The notes under the pieces are model-generated. The model saw only the letters and a program-made list of their open reading frames with translations. It did no database searches and was not told the DNA's origin. DNA of 64,000 nt, from positions 124,001-188,000 of the forward strand of contig CATKHK010000003.1 of NCBI GenBank assembly GCA_949751835.1, given 5' to 3'. Shown one piece after another: positions 42,824-52,640 of the stretch (the first letter of the stretch is position 1; every line of letters starts with the position of its first letter). The position numbers and the translations under genes are program-made. The stretch comes from Blepharisma japonicum. Taxonomy: Eukaryota > Ciliophora > Heterotrichea > Heterotrichida > Blepharismidae.

Positions 42824-44713
42824 TTATCCTAGCTTTGTTCTTGTCATTAATTTTAAAATTATAAAAGCAATAATACGAGCGCATGTGCTTATAACAATTA
42901 TCCCAACAACCCCTTCTCATATTTCATGGGAAAAACCTAAGCTTCCTAAAGGATCGCAAGATGGCTCACATGATAAATCAAGATCTGTATACTCATTAGC
43001 AGCTAAAGCTTGAAATCCCCATTTAAATGGCTAAATAATTTTTACTGTCATGTAAGAAATTCACCTAAAAGAAATAGGAATATTATCTAGCTTCACATAT
43101 TCTCCACCAAAAGCCACTAATGGCAGTACTAAAATTGAGCTAAAAGCCATTGCATTTTCAGATCGAGAAAAAATCGCCCCAATTATGCAGCCTAGCCCAA
43201 CTCCACATTGCAATAATAATGTGTAAATAAAATCTATATGAAGCTTACAAAAAATGATAAATTTTGACCCATCATTATTATTAAGTCCAGTAGAAAAATA
43301 TACAATAACCGCTGTCATAATTGCAATAATAAAAGTCCAAGGCAAGTCTGCAATATTTTTAGCTAAAAAATAAGGGATTGTTCCATATAATCCTTGACTT
43401 CTTTCTTTAATATAAGGAGCTCTTTCTAGCGGAACTAAATAAAACTTACAGTTATTCACAGTCGTCCCATTTCCTTGGACAACAGAAAACATAACCAAAA
43501 GATAAATCAGTCCATTTCGATTTTGTATAGACTTTTCATTATCTCCTAAATCATTGAAAAATATCGCAACAATAACACTAAACGCAAGATGACTCGCAAG
43601 CCTAAGTTTTAATGAAAGTTTATTCCTGCTTGCATTTTTGGCAGCTCTTTTAAGCAGCTCAAAAAACTCTACCCATATTCCAGGATAATACACTTTTATA
43701 TTATGAAGTTCCGTAAGTTCATATTCAGCATTCTGCAGCTCTTTATTGCCTTTTTCTCTATATGAAGTAAATAATAAATTCATCATTTCTTGCTCATTTT
43801 CTGTTATATCAAATCTATTTGTGACGTGAAAAATTCTCATATAAAAATCAGCTGGATTTATAGACCTTGGGCATTTATATCCTAATTCTGAAAAATATTT
43901 TCTTGATTTTTTGCAAGAGCCTTGGTAGACAATATTTCCTTCTAATAAAAGAATAAGTTTGCCAAATTTTTTAAAAATTGAAGAGCTGGGCTGATGGATT
44001 GTAGTAATTATGGTCCTGCCTTTTAAAGCTTGTTTTATTAATAAATCAATCACTAATTCTGCGTTATAACTGTCCAATCCGGATGTAGGCTCATCAAGCA
44101 TTAGAACGCAGGGATCAGTTATCAATTCCATTCCTATGCTGAGCCTTTTCTTTTCTCCTCCAGAAAGTCCTTTAATAATCTCATTTCCGATTAAATTGTC
44201 AGCAATATTGGAAATATTGAGATCATCAAGAATTTCTTGGGCTTTTAAAGATTTTTCTTCAATGCTACCAGGGAATCTGAGCATGGCATAAAACATTAAA
44301 TATTCTCTTGGAGTTAAGGTCGGGAATAAAATATCATTTTGAAGCACATAAGCCGAGTACTGGTTAAAATTAAAATTATTGATATTCTGGCCATTTGCTT
44401 TGACGGTTCCGGATAGGTTTGACCTTAATCCATTTTTAATTCGGCCTGCTAAGACATTTAATAAAGTAGTTTTTCCAGACCCAGATGATCCCATAATTGC
44501 TGAAAATTGTCCTGGGTTCGCATCTCCTGAAATGCTTTTTAATATTTGATGTGTTTCTTTTTTAGAGGAAATTGAGTAGCTGATATTTTTCCAGGAAACT
44601 TTGATATGATTATGAGATTTTATTAATGAATAGCTGACACTCAAATAATTGTCTGGAATTTTATTTTCCTCTGGAAAGGTATCAATATTGGTGATATTTA
44701 CCTTTTGTTTCAT
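42824..44713 (-). CDS. ABCG-family half transporter
   Basis: The 624 aa protein is encoded by two exons. The 15-nt intron 43031-43045 (GTAAAA...TAG) joins YMT to PFKWGFQALA. Two TGA codons are Trp. The order is NBD first, then membrane domain, as in ABCG. Walker A GSSGSGKTTLLN lies near residue 77, the signature LSGGEKKRLSIG near 187, and Walker B CVLMLDEPTSGLD near 207, followed by the H-loop TTIHQPSSSIF. The membrane half has about six hydrophobic helices and an NEYTDLDLSCEPSC extracellular loop with Cys. It should dimerise to move lipids, sterols or small hydrophobic compounds. Confidence 0.9.
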
Positions 44714-45717
44714 TTATATTTATAGAGACAATGAAACTGTTTAGATTTATCCACCATTTTAAATCTAAACCAGAAATTGGAGGTGAAGAAATTTATGTTT
44801 TGATAAAAATATTTGAGTAATATATTAAGCTGCAAAAGCATTTTCTTCATAAATGCCTTTGCTTATATAGTGCTGGATATAGTTTTTGAAGATTTTAATA
44901 CTAAGTCTAAATATGCCGTAGAAATCTGAATTCTTAAAACTGAAAAGAGCATTCAGTCTTGATCCTAAGGTGATGCTCGACGTTTTTGATGAAGACGGTT
45001 TTTGAAGGAGGGATAAAGGTAATGTAGCTGATTTGGTATTGGGCGTTAAAGATGTATTAAGTCATGTAAGTTAGTCTATATGTGAAAGAGAAGTTGGCAT
45101 TCTTGAGAGCGTTTTTAGTAATCTTGAGCTTGTTTAGTGAGTATTGAAAACAATTTATTATTATATTTATAATTTGGTATGGTGATGGTAGTGCGCAAAA
45201 TTAAACATTAATACAATTGCAAAATCTAAAAAAGCTTTATTTTTATATATAATCTCTAATGTATTATATTAAATAGATTTAATATTATTATTTTTGGCGA
45301 AACTATAAAGGTGATTCTATTTTTTATATGCAATTACTGTGGCGCTTAACTCTCTATAGACTGATATATTATTATCAGTTTATATACAATTTCTTACCTC
45401 TCTTTATGGTTAGGATTTATATAGCTCCAAAGTCTATATAGCATTATTTCTTGTTTGATATATATAGCAGGTTCCATTGCATTTTCTCTCAAACTGGCCA
45501 TTTCTATCTCTTTTATTATTAAAATACCTTTCTCTTAATAAGCTGCTAATCATTTCTGACAATTTTAAACTTTTTATTAAGCTGCTAACAAACATGATTT
45601 CATCTAGAAATAAACTTAAGCTATTTATTTTATTAATATAACGTTTATTCAGCTATAATGGTACCTTTTGAATTACCATAACTTCCATCATTTTAATATT
45701 TACAAGGCGAAGTAATT
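44714..45717. other. Large intergenic region with a coding-like minus-strand stretch
   Basis: About 1 kb lies between divergent ABCG and acyltransferase genes. Most is AT-rich. One 82-codon minus-strand frame at 44825-45070 is described separately. The remainder shows only A/T-rich words and no repeat or RNA gene that I can support. Confidence 0.4.
44825..45070 (-). pseudogene. Unidentified coding-like fragment without start
   Basis: An open frame of 82 codons ends at a TAA at 44825 and has coding-like composition (SRLNALFSFKNSDFYGIFRL, YISKGIYEENAFAA). A TGA near its start would be Trp. There is no ATG in the frame. A TAA immediately upstream separates it from an in-frame ATG nine codons earlier, and no GT-AG pair of 15-16 nt removes that TAA. 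It is either a broken gene, a 3' exon with unusual splicing or chance. No family is recognised. Confidence 0.25.
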
Positions 45718-47649
45718 ATGTTGCCTTTATTTTTTACTTTACTATACACACTTTCTCAAGCAGACCCAGGAATTTGTAAAAGTGCTTTAATATCTGTATA
45801 CACCAAAACCCACAAAGACGCCACAAAAATGCTTTATTACTCAGGAAGAGATTTTGATGATTTAGGAAAATATGATGACTGCAATGACTTAGACTCTGCA
45901 AAATATCTTTTAATAAGAGGAAAAGTCCAAGGAAATATAGGAATGATTGGCCTATGCGGCCCAAAAGAATGCTCGACTTCCGATTATGATGATTTAAAAG
46001 GATGGCTTGATGTCGCCTTAAATTTGACTTCAAGAGGAATTGAGCTTAACACACTGAAATTTTATTTTTCTTATGATTATAATCATGAATCACTTGACGG
46101 AGGAGCTATTTTTATGGTAATTTTATGGTGCTTGTTAATAGTCGTTGTCATTTCAGGCACATATCTTGAATACCTGAAAATTCAAGACCCTGAAAAAAAA
46201 TTTGAAGGGAAATTGGGGATTTTAATGACTTTTTCAGTCATACACAATTCTTCAAAAATATTTGTGCTGCCTATAGAAAAAGACAATTTGCAAATATTTA
46301 ACGGAATTAGGGTTTTTGGAATGCTTTATATCATTATTGGGCATTCTTATTTATATCAACTAAGTGCAGCAATCACAAATCCGAATCAAGCAATTGATTG
46401 GATAACTGATTTTGGGCATAAATTTATATCAATGGCGCAATATCTTGTTGATATTTTTTTCCTTATGGCTGGGTTTTTGCTCGCATATCTTACAATAGGA
46501 GAAATGAATAGAAAAAATGGAAGGATTAATTGGGTTGTGTTTATAGCCCATCGCTTTATTAGAATGATTCCTATTTATTGGTTTGCTTTTTTAAACTACC
46601 TTTTATTAGAAAGATATATAGGAGGTGGCCCACAATGGCCATCATTTAAACAGCTCACTATAACAGGTTGTGACGATTATTGGTGGTCAAATCTTTTGTT
46701 TTTAAATAATCTTTTGCCTAGTGATGCTTATTGTTGTATGGGCTGGACATGGTATGTAGCTAATGATGTACAGTTTTATTGTTTTACACCTATTATTTTG
46801 ATAATTTATTATAAGAGAAAATATTTAGCATATATTCTCTTATTTGTCCTTATTTTGTTGAATTTTATCATAATTGCAGGGCTATCAGACAGGCATGATT
46901 ATAATCCCACGATTTTACATGGGTTAAATGATAAGCATCAATTTTTAAATATTTATGTAAAGCCGTATACAAGAATGTGCACTTATATATTAGGGTTAAT
47001 AATCGGATTTATATACAGGTCAAATGTTGACTATAGACCTGTGAGTTTGATATCTGCTGTAACTGATATTGAAAACTCTGAACAGTCTGCGTTTGAAAGC
47101 CAGCTTTTCCCTGATAAGGATAGAGATGTTAAGGATAATTCAAGCTTAGATTGGGTTACAAATTTAGAAGTTATGTCTATAAGGTGGATTTATAATTGGA
47201 TGATAAGGTATTCAGCATACGTTTTAGGAGCTGGATTAATGTTTATGATAAACTTCCTTCCTTATCAGCTTGATGATCATGGATTGGATTACTGGACGCA
47301 GAATGGAAAAACCACCTTTTTGGTATTCGAACATTTTACATTTGCCGTGGGATTCAGTTTGATTCTAATTCCTATGCTTTTTGGGAGATGCAGGGTATTA
47401 CATTATATCTTAAGCTTTAAATATCTTGTGCCGCTGGCCAGAATTAGTTTTTCAGTTTACATTATTCACCCTATTTTTATTTATTTAGTTGCTTTGTCAA
47501 GATATCAAGCCTTTTACTTGCAAGATTGGGAACTACTTTATAATGCAATTGCGACGATTTTCTTATCGTTTATTGTAGGTTTTATTTTATCTATGACTTT
47601 GGAAAGCCCGATTTTAGCATTAGAAAGGAAGCTTCTTAGGAAGAAATAA
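45718..47649 (+). CDS. Acyltransferase-3 / NRF-6-like membrane protein
   Basis: The 643 aa frame has a signal peptide (MLPLFFTLLYTLSQA), then an extracellular NRF-type domain with Cys pairs (CKSAL, YDDCNDLDSAKY, LCGPKECS). The membrane domain begins with a helix at ~131-150 and continues through an acyltransferase-3 block: NGIRVFGMLYIIIGHSY (the His corresponds to the catalytic region), YLVDIFFLMAGFLLAY, and more than ten helices. WTWYVANDVQFYCFTPIIL is typical of the nose-resistant-to-fluoxetine (NRF-6) group in animals. Such proteins probably acylate lipids or move hydrophobic ligands. No TGA or intron is present. Confidence 0.88.
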   Translation: MLPLFFTLLYTLSQADPGICKSALISVYTKTHKDATKMLYYSGRDFDDLGKYDDCNDLDSAKYLLIRGKVQGNIGMIGLCGPKECSTSDYDDLKGWLDVALNLTSRGIELNTLKFYFSYDYNHESLDGGAIFMVILWCLLIVVVISGTYLEYLKIQDPEKKFEGKLGILMTFSVIHNSSKIFVLPIEKDNLQIFNGIRVFGMLYIIIGHSYLYQLSAAITNPNQAIDWITDFGHKFISMAQYLVDIFFLMAGFLLAYLTIGEMNRKNGRINWVVFIAHRFIRMIPIYWFAFLNYLLLERYIGGGPQWPSFKQLTITGCDDYWWSNLLFLNNLLPSDAYCCMGWTWYVANDVQFYCFTPIILIIYYKRKYLAYILLFVLILLNFIIIAGLSDRHDYNPTILHGLNDKHQFLNIYVKPYTRMCTYILGLIIGFIYRSNVDYRPVSLISAVTDIENSEQSAFESQLFPDKDRDVKDNSSLDWVTNLEVMSIRWIYNWMIRYSAYVLGAGLMFMINFLPYQLDDHGLDYWTQNGKTTFLVFEHFTFAVGFSLILIPMLFGRCRVLHYILSFKYLVPLARISFSVYIIHPIFIYLVALSRYQAFYLQDWELLYNAIATIFLSFIVGFILSMTLESPILALERKLLRKK

Positions 47650-47738
47650 CAAATTATTAAGCAATTTATTAAATTTTGCTTTATTCATAAAAATTTTGTT
47701 TTCACAAAATTCCTTTAAATCCTAAAATTAGTTAATAA

Positions 47739-47999
47739 ATGTCACTTTTGTTTAGAGCATTTGCATCTTACTATAAGATGAAAACTCATTCTGGCATCAA
47801 AAAAAGAATCAAAATTATAGGAAGCTTATGGGAGAGGCACTTCATGTTTTACCCAACTAACAAGCATCACAAACTCATCAACAAAAGTAAGAATAACTTG
47901 AAGAGGAAGACAAATCCAAGAGAACTTACATGCCCTGGAGATGTAAAAAGACTGAAAAGGTTGATGCCTTATTGGAACTTTAAAAAGTACAAGAACTAA
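47739..47999 (+). CDS. MRPL35: Mitochondrial ribosomal protein bL35m
   Basis: The 86 aa protein contains KMKTHSGIKKRIKIIGSL, the invariant bL35 opening, a basic middle (NKHHKLINKSKNNLKRKTN), and VKRLKRLMPYW, equal to the bL35 RVRRLLPY end. A short N-terminal part MSLLFRAFASYY is basic/hydrophobic and probably forms a mitochondrial presequence. It belongs to the large subunit of the mitoribosome. The gene is nuclear and intronless and lies 89 nt downstream of the acyltransferase gene. Confidence 0.88.
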   Translation: MSLLFRAFASYYKMKTHSGIKKRIKIIGSLWERHFMFYPTNKHHKLINKSKNNLKRKTNPRELTCPGDVKRLKRLMPYWNFKKYKN

Positions 48000-48819
48000 T
48001 TTAATTTAGGCTTACTTGGTTCTATATGAGATTATTGATCATCTTAATAATTGGTAAGAGGAAAATGGGAAATTTTATCTTTTTAATCATTCATTTCAAC
48101 AGAGAAAATTATGTGCTTATTCTAATTGTAAAATATATTAGTATGATTATAGAAAATTAATTAAATTTTCGAATCTAAAAATAAAATCTTTGGCAAAATG
48201 ATAAATAAATCTATGATAGATTTTGATAAAAGAATATTAAAATAGTTAAAATTCACAAATCTATGATTTATTTTTCATAATCAATTGTTTGAACATAATA
48301 AGATAATTTAAAAATGATATGTGATAAAGGGGACTATTAAGCAGTAACTAAGAGTAAAATTAATTCATATATAAAATAAATTAGATAATATGCTTCATTC
48401 AAGAAATAAAAAATGGAAAACTAGGCTTTTAATTTGTTTTTATATCTTAAAAAATGCATATACCTTTAATGGCAGAGAGATTGAAAATTGCATTAAAAAA
48501 AAGATTATATGCTATTAAAATAGAGCTTCTTTATACTAATTAATAAATTAGTTTTCTACAACTCTCTAGTTAATCATTTATACATATATCGTTGCAATTA
48601 AACAAAAAGAAATAATGGTATAAACCAGTTTTTGTGATTGCAGTGCATTACTTAGTTATAGTTTAAACCAAGTCTTATAGAATCATCAGCAGTTTTGAAA
48701 ATTACTATGACTTTAACGATAACTTTGATATTTTAATTTGTCGCCAAATTTAATATTTAACTCCATACCCAATTTCATAAATTGAATTCCTTTCAACAGA
48801 ATATAAAATAACAAGCATC
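48000..48819. other. Long intergenic region, no gene found
   Basis: These 820 nt of very AT-rich DNA lie between two plus-strand genes. I found no supported frame with TGA as Trp, and no repeat or tRNA-like structure. Confidence 0.45.
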
Positions 48820-50439
48820 ATGCAAAAATCTAGTTCTACAACAAATCAAAAGCTCATTCAAGGAGAAAGCACCTCAGACCCTAGTAAAATCTACAGCCTG
48901 ATCCCACCTCGCAAAAGGCACTTAACTCCAAACTCCCGAGTTCGCAGTACAAAAGTAATAATTCCTTCACAAGGGTCTTCTTTTTGTCATACACCTCAGA
49001 TTTCTGATATTATCCCTTTTATCACTTGTGGGAGTATTCCTGCTGGTTTTCAATTTCCACTGAAAAATCGACTGAAAAACCAAAAATATCTCCCATCGAA
49101 AAATCTTGAAAATTCGCCTACAAGGAGAACTTCAGTTACAGTTGGAAAAGAATTTTCTCCTGAGGCAAGAACTGATTCTACTATGGCTAATTCTTGATAC
49201 TCGAACCAAAATCCATGTAACTCAATCTCAGAAGATGCTTCATCTCCGCATAGACAAGTTGAATCTTTGCCAGGCACTGAAGATAAAGAATCACCAAAAA
49301 GCGTAAGGGTTTCTTATACAACCATGTCAGAATTCCATCAAATTGTACCAAAAATCAACACAAAATCTGTATTAAAATCCAAACTCATAAATTGCCAAGA
49401 AAAAATTTATAAACTTCCTAATAGGGCTAAAACACCAAATATCAGACCTAGAACACCTGAATTTTATCACAGTAAAAATCCTCATATCCAAGAATCTATT
49501 CAAGAATACTTTGCAGGATCAAATATCTCAAGGCTAAAACGCAAAGGAAAAAATGACGAAAAAAAACTTGATTTTTCAAGCGATTTTGTAAATATCAAGT
49601 ATTTATTAGCTGGACATAAAAATTCAGTAAATTGTGTAGAAGTTTGAGATGAAAATATATGAAGTGGCTCCAAAGACTGTAAAATAAATGTCTGGAATTT
49701 TAATGAAATACAAAAAAGTGATAAGAAAATTATCAGAAAACCTGTGGCGATTGGGAAACATAATGGCTCGATTAATGTGATAAAGAAATGTAGCAATTTA
49801 ATCGCCTCTGGAGGGCAAGACTGCTATATTAAGCTATGGAGCCCAAATTACAAAGAAATTGGATGTTTGAAAACTTCATCAAGCATAAAAAGCTTAGAAT
49901 CTCTTTATGGTAATAAATTGATTTCAGGAAGTTTAGAATCAATAACATCTTGGGATTTAGCTAAGCAAACACATATAAGAGAACCTTTAACCGAGCACCT
50001 TAAAAAAATAAATTCTTTGACTAGACATACTGAATTTACATTTATCAGTGGGTCTGATGATTCAACAGTAAAGCTTTGGGATTTAAGGGTTCCAAGGTCA
50101 ATTTTAACTTTAATTTCTCATGAAAATTCAGTTACTTGTACAATATTTACGAGCCAATATACTTTTCTTTCTGGATCACTTGACAAAAGTATAAAGGAAT
50201 GGGATATTAGGGTAGCTGATGTAATAAACACAAGGCAATCAAATAGTAAAATTTATTGTATGGCTGCTGTAGACTTGAAAATTGCTGCTGGGGGAAATGG
50301 CATTGAAATTTGGGATGAAAATAAACACAAAGATATTAATTTTCATGAGGGAAGAATTAAATGTTTGTGCTATGATAGCAATCAAAAGTTATTGTTTTCG
50401 AGCAGCACTGACAACATAGTCGCTGCATGGTCTTTTTAA
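48820..50439 (+). CDS. WD40-repeat protein
   Basis: The 539 aa protein crosses three TGA-Trp codons, two of them inside the first blade (VEV-W-DENI-W-SGSKDCKINVWNF). Residues 1-260 are Ser/Pro-rich and probably disordered. From ~265 there are about seven WD40 blades: LLAGHKNSVNCVEVW, LIASGGQDCYIKLW, FISGSDDSTVKLWDLR, FLSGSLDKSIKEWDIR and LFSSSTDNIVAAWSF. The protein ends right after the last blade. No F-box or other added domain is visible. It is a scaffold with unknown partners. Confidence 0.88.
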
Positions 50440-50531
50440 AGAATAAGGAGCGAAATATTCCTTCGAAGTTATATTTAAAATGCATAGTTTAGTTGTAAGA
50501 ATATATAAATAACTACTATATTTGAAAATTC

Positions 50532-51089
50532 TTATAGTAAATAATTAAAAAATGTAACCAGACACAAATAGATTTCAATAACAGTCCCTAATATTAAAAG
50601 GAAACCAAATGCCCAAGCTCCATAAACTATCCCTATGATACTTTCCAAAATAATATAAATGCTTCATGCATGCATAAAGATCATCAGCAGCTGAAAGAGT
50701 CTTTTATTATCTGCACCAATGCAGTTTGAAAGCATAGAGCAATGATGATGAAATTCTCTTACACATCGATGACATTGCACGCAATGAATAGTTGTATCAT
50801 CCTTATTCATTTTGCAGGTATCGCAATAATTATACGTAAAACCTTTTCCAGAAAATCCTATTTTTTGTTTCAGTAAAGGCTTAAAAGCTAAGTCCAAGTA
50901 ATACCCAGGGTCTGATGTGAAAACGCATAACGAGAAACAAATGCACAGAGATGATAGCAGAAGATGAAAATTATTAAAAATTTCAGGATAAAATCCACTT
51001 GCCAATCTATTGCTGTAAAATGATATTCCTATTATGATGAATAAAGTAGTAACCAAATTTCCAGGATTAGGGCAGCTGTGTCGTTCCAT
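50532..51089 (-). CDS. DHHC-family palmitoyltransferase-like protein, HHHC variant
   Basis: The 185 aa protein has one TGA-Trp (MHA-W-SIY). Two N-terminal helices are followed by the family DPG motif (SDPGYY, residues 59-64). The Cys-rich domain YNYCDTCKMNKDDTTIHCVQCHRCVREFHHHC spans about 87-117 and keeps the zinc ligands. The active-site tetrapeptide, normally DHHC, is His114-His115-His116-Cys117, so Asp is replaced by His; SNCIG follows as usual. Two further C-terminal helices complete the four-TM topology. The TTxE motif and long tail are not seen, making it one of the shortest members. Whether it transfers acyl groups is uncertain. Confidence 0.8.
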
Positions 51090-51360
51090 TTAAGTTTATA
51101 AGAATTCCATATTTCATATTTCACTGTGATTTCAAAGAATGAACTAATTACTATTTAAACATAAAGTCTGATAGGATTATTATTAATATCTTCTTTACTT
51201 TATTTTAAATTATTAAAAATAATTTTATTTATAATATTTTACAATTTTATAAATATATACAATCTATATTGAATTTTATTTAGTATCTGAAAGGCTGCTT
51301 TATTATTTTTGGAATTTCAACTCAATTTAGAAAAGAATTTTGGTTTATTAGATAAAACTG
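51090..51360. other. Intergenic, AT-rich
   Basis: This spacer is upstream of the DHHC-like gene, with A/T runs and no frame. Confidence 0.35.
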
Positions 51361-52600
51361 ATGCCTATTGCAACCACGATAAAACAGACGAAAGAGGCGC
51401 TTGTTAAAACACTTCCATAGATTTGAAAGAATACTGAATAGGAAGGCTCTGCCTCGGCTTAAGCAAGAACACATTCCGTTGATGATGAGTTTTTCTTGCA
51501 TTTTCTCAAAGAGGGTATGTTTTGCAGTGCGTCCACAACAGAAAAGAGCGCTCCTAGAAAGAAAGCCCTCATGTAGAGTCCATGATGGGTTACATAAGAC
51601 AAGAAAGCGTCTCCATTAAAAGAAGACAGATGGGGGTCACGGTCACTAAGGAGGCTACTATTTTATATTGCAATGGATTTTTTTTGGATGACTTATCTAA
51701 ACGCTCTCCTTAGGGCAATACCCATCCTATGCGGTCGTTTAGCGTTCTGGAGGGTCACTCCATATAATAGGAAATAATGAGGAGCTTTTAAACTTCAATA
51801 CTTTCATATATAGTTGAAATATGTGATCTCTTCACAGAAGGAACACAAATTGTAAAGTTTTCGATGGGATGCTACTAAGAAGATTATTTATACTTTGATG
51901 ATGATGATGATGATGATGATAAAAAAAACTTCTATAAGCCGAGCAGCATCGAAAAAATAAGCCTGATTATTTTGTTCAACTGCGCATATATAATAATCTA
52001 AACTTTCTGCAAATATCTGTGATTGAAGTTCTTGAAATGTCGATAGCATATTAATATCTATTTTCGTCAAGTCTACGTCAAGATTCTCAGGCAGAATTTT
52101 AACTAAAGATTAATAAAAAGATCGAATTACGTCCATTTTTATATAGAGACAAAGTTTGTTTTCGATTAAGAAAGAGGTTATCAAAGACGCTAAATGCATC
52201 TCTAGAAAAAAATCAACAAATCAGAGAAATAGTGGCTGCTCCTGGAAATAGAAGAGAAGTATCTTTCTATGCCTTTAAAACGAATCTTTTTGGATATTGC
52301 AAGAAGAATGCGCAAGCAAGAATTTTGATCACTTGGGGATCAATCATGTGCGATGAAATTGGAATCCAAGAAAAATTAGATAGCCTCATTCCACAGAACC
52401 AGTCAAATTGACTCTTCGAGAGTGAGTTAAATGAATAGACATAATGTGGTCGCACCGTCATAAGGAGGAAATCGAAATGGTTAGGATTAAAATAAAAGTT
52501 TACTCCAAAAAGGAGTATCGTAAGATCTCCAAAAAGAAACGGGATCAAAGTCCCAAAAATAAATTTTATTGCTGCTTATATAAGAAGTCTAATATTTAAG
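51361..52600. other. Compositionally atypical region with broken frames, possible mobile-element remnant
   Basis: Parts of this stretch (about 51380-51760) are clearly richer in G and C than anything nearby. No intact gene is found. A minus-strand frame of ~258 codons from an ATG near 52135 down to 51355 contains five TAA, no TAG and several TGA, with hydrophobic ends (FFLGALFSVVDALQ, FVCFIVVAIGISFI). A plus-strand frame of ~110 codons near 52104-52435 (LRPFLYRDKVCFRLRKRL) lacks an ATG. Fragments do not match a transposase I can name. Possibilities are an old insertion, a decayed gene, or foreign DNA. I do not claim a product. Confidence 0.3.
51897..51920 (+). repeat. (GAT)8 microsatellite
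   Basis: Eight perfect GAT repeats (24 nt) lie in the atypical region. In one frame they would encode poly-Asp, in the antisense frame poly-Ile. This suggests that the flanking frames are not under strong protein selection. Confidence 0.9.
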
Positions 52601-52640
52601 ACTCTACAAATTTTTAAAGAAAAGATTAAATAAAGTATGA

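Noticed and set aside
51355-52135. A ~258-codon minus-strand frame readable if TAA codes Gln
   Set aside because: Five TAA stops against roughly twelve stop codons expected by chance is not strong. The genes around it all use TAA as stop, and no homology was recognised, so it is not called as a gene.
52267-52548. Minus-strand 93-codon hydrophobic frame
   Set aside because: It overlaps a similarly open frame on the other strand in the GC-shifted island; neither has a recognisable domain.
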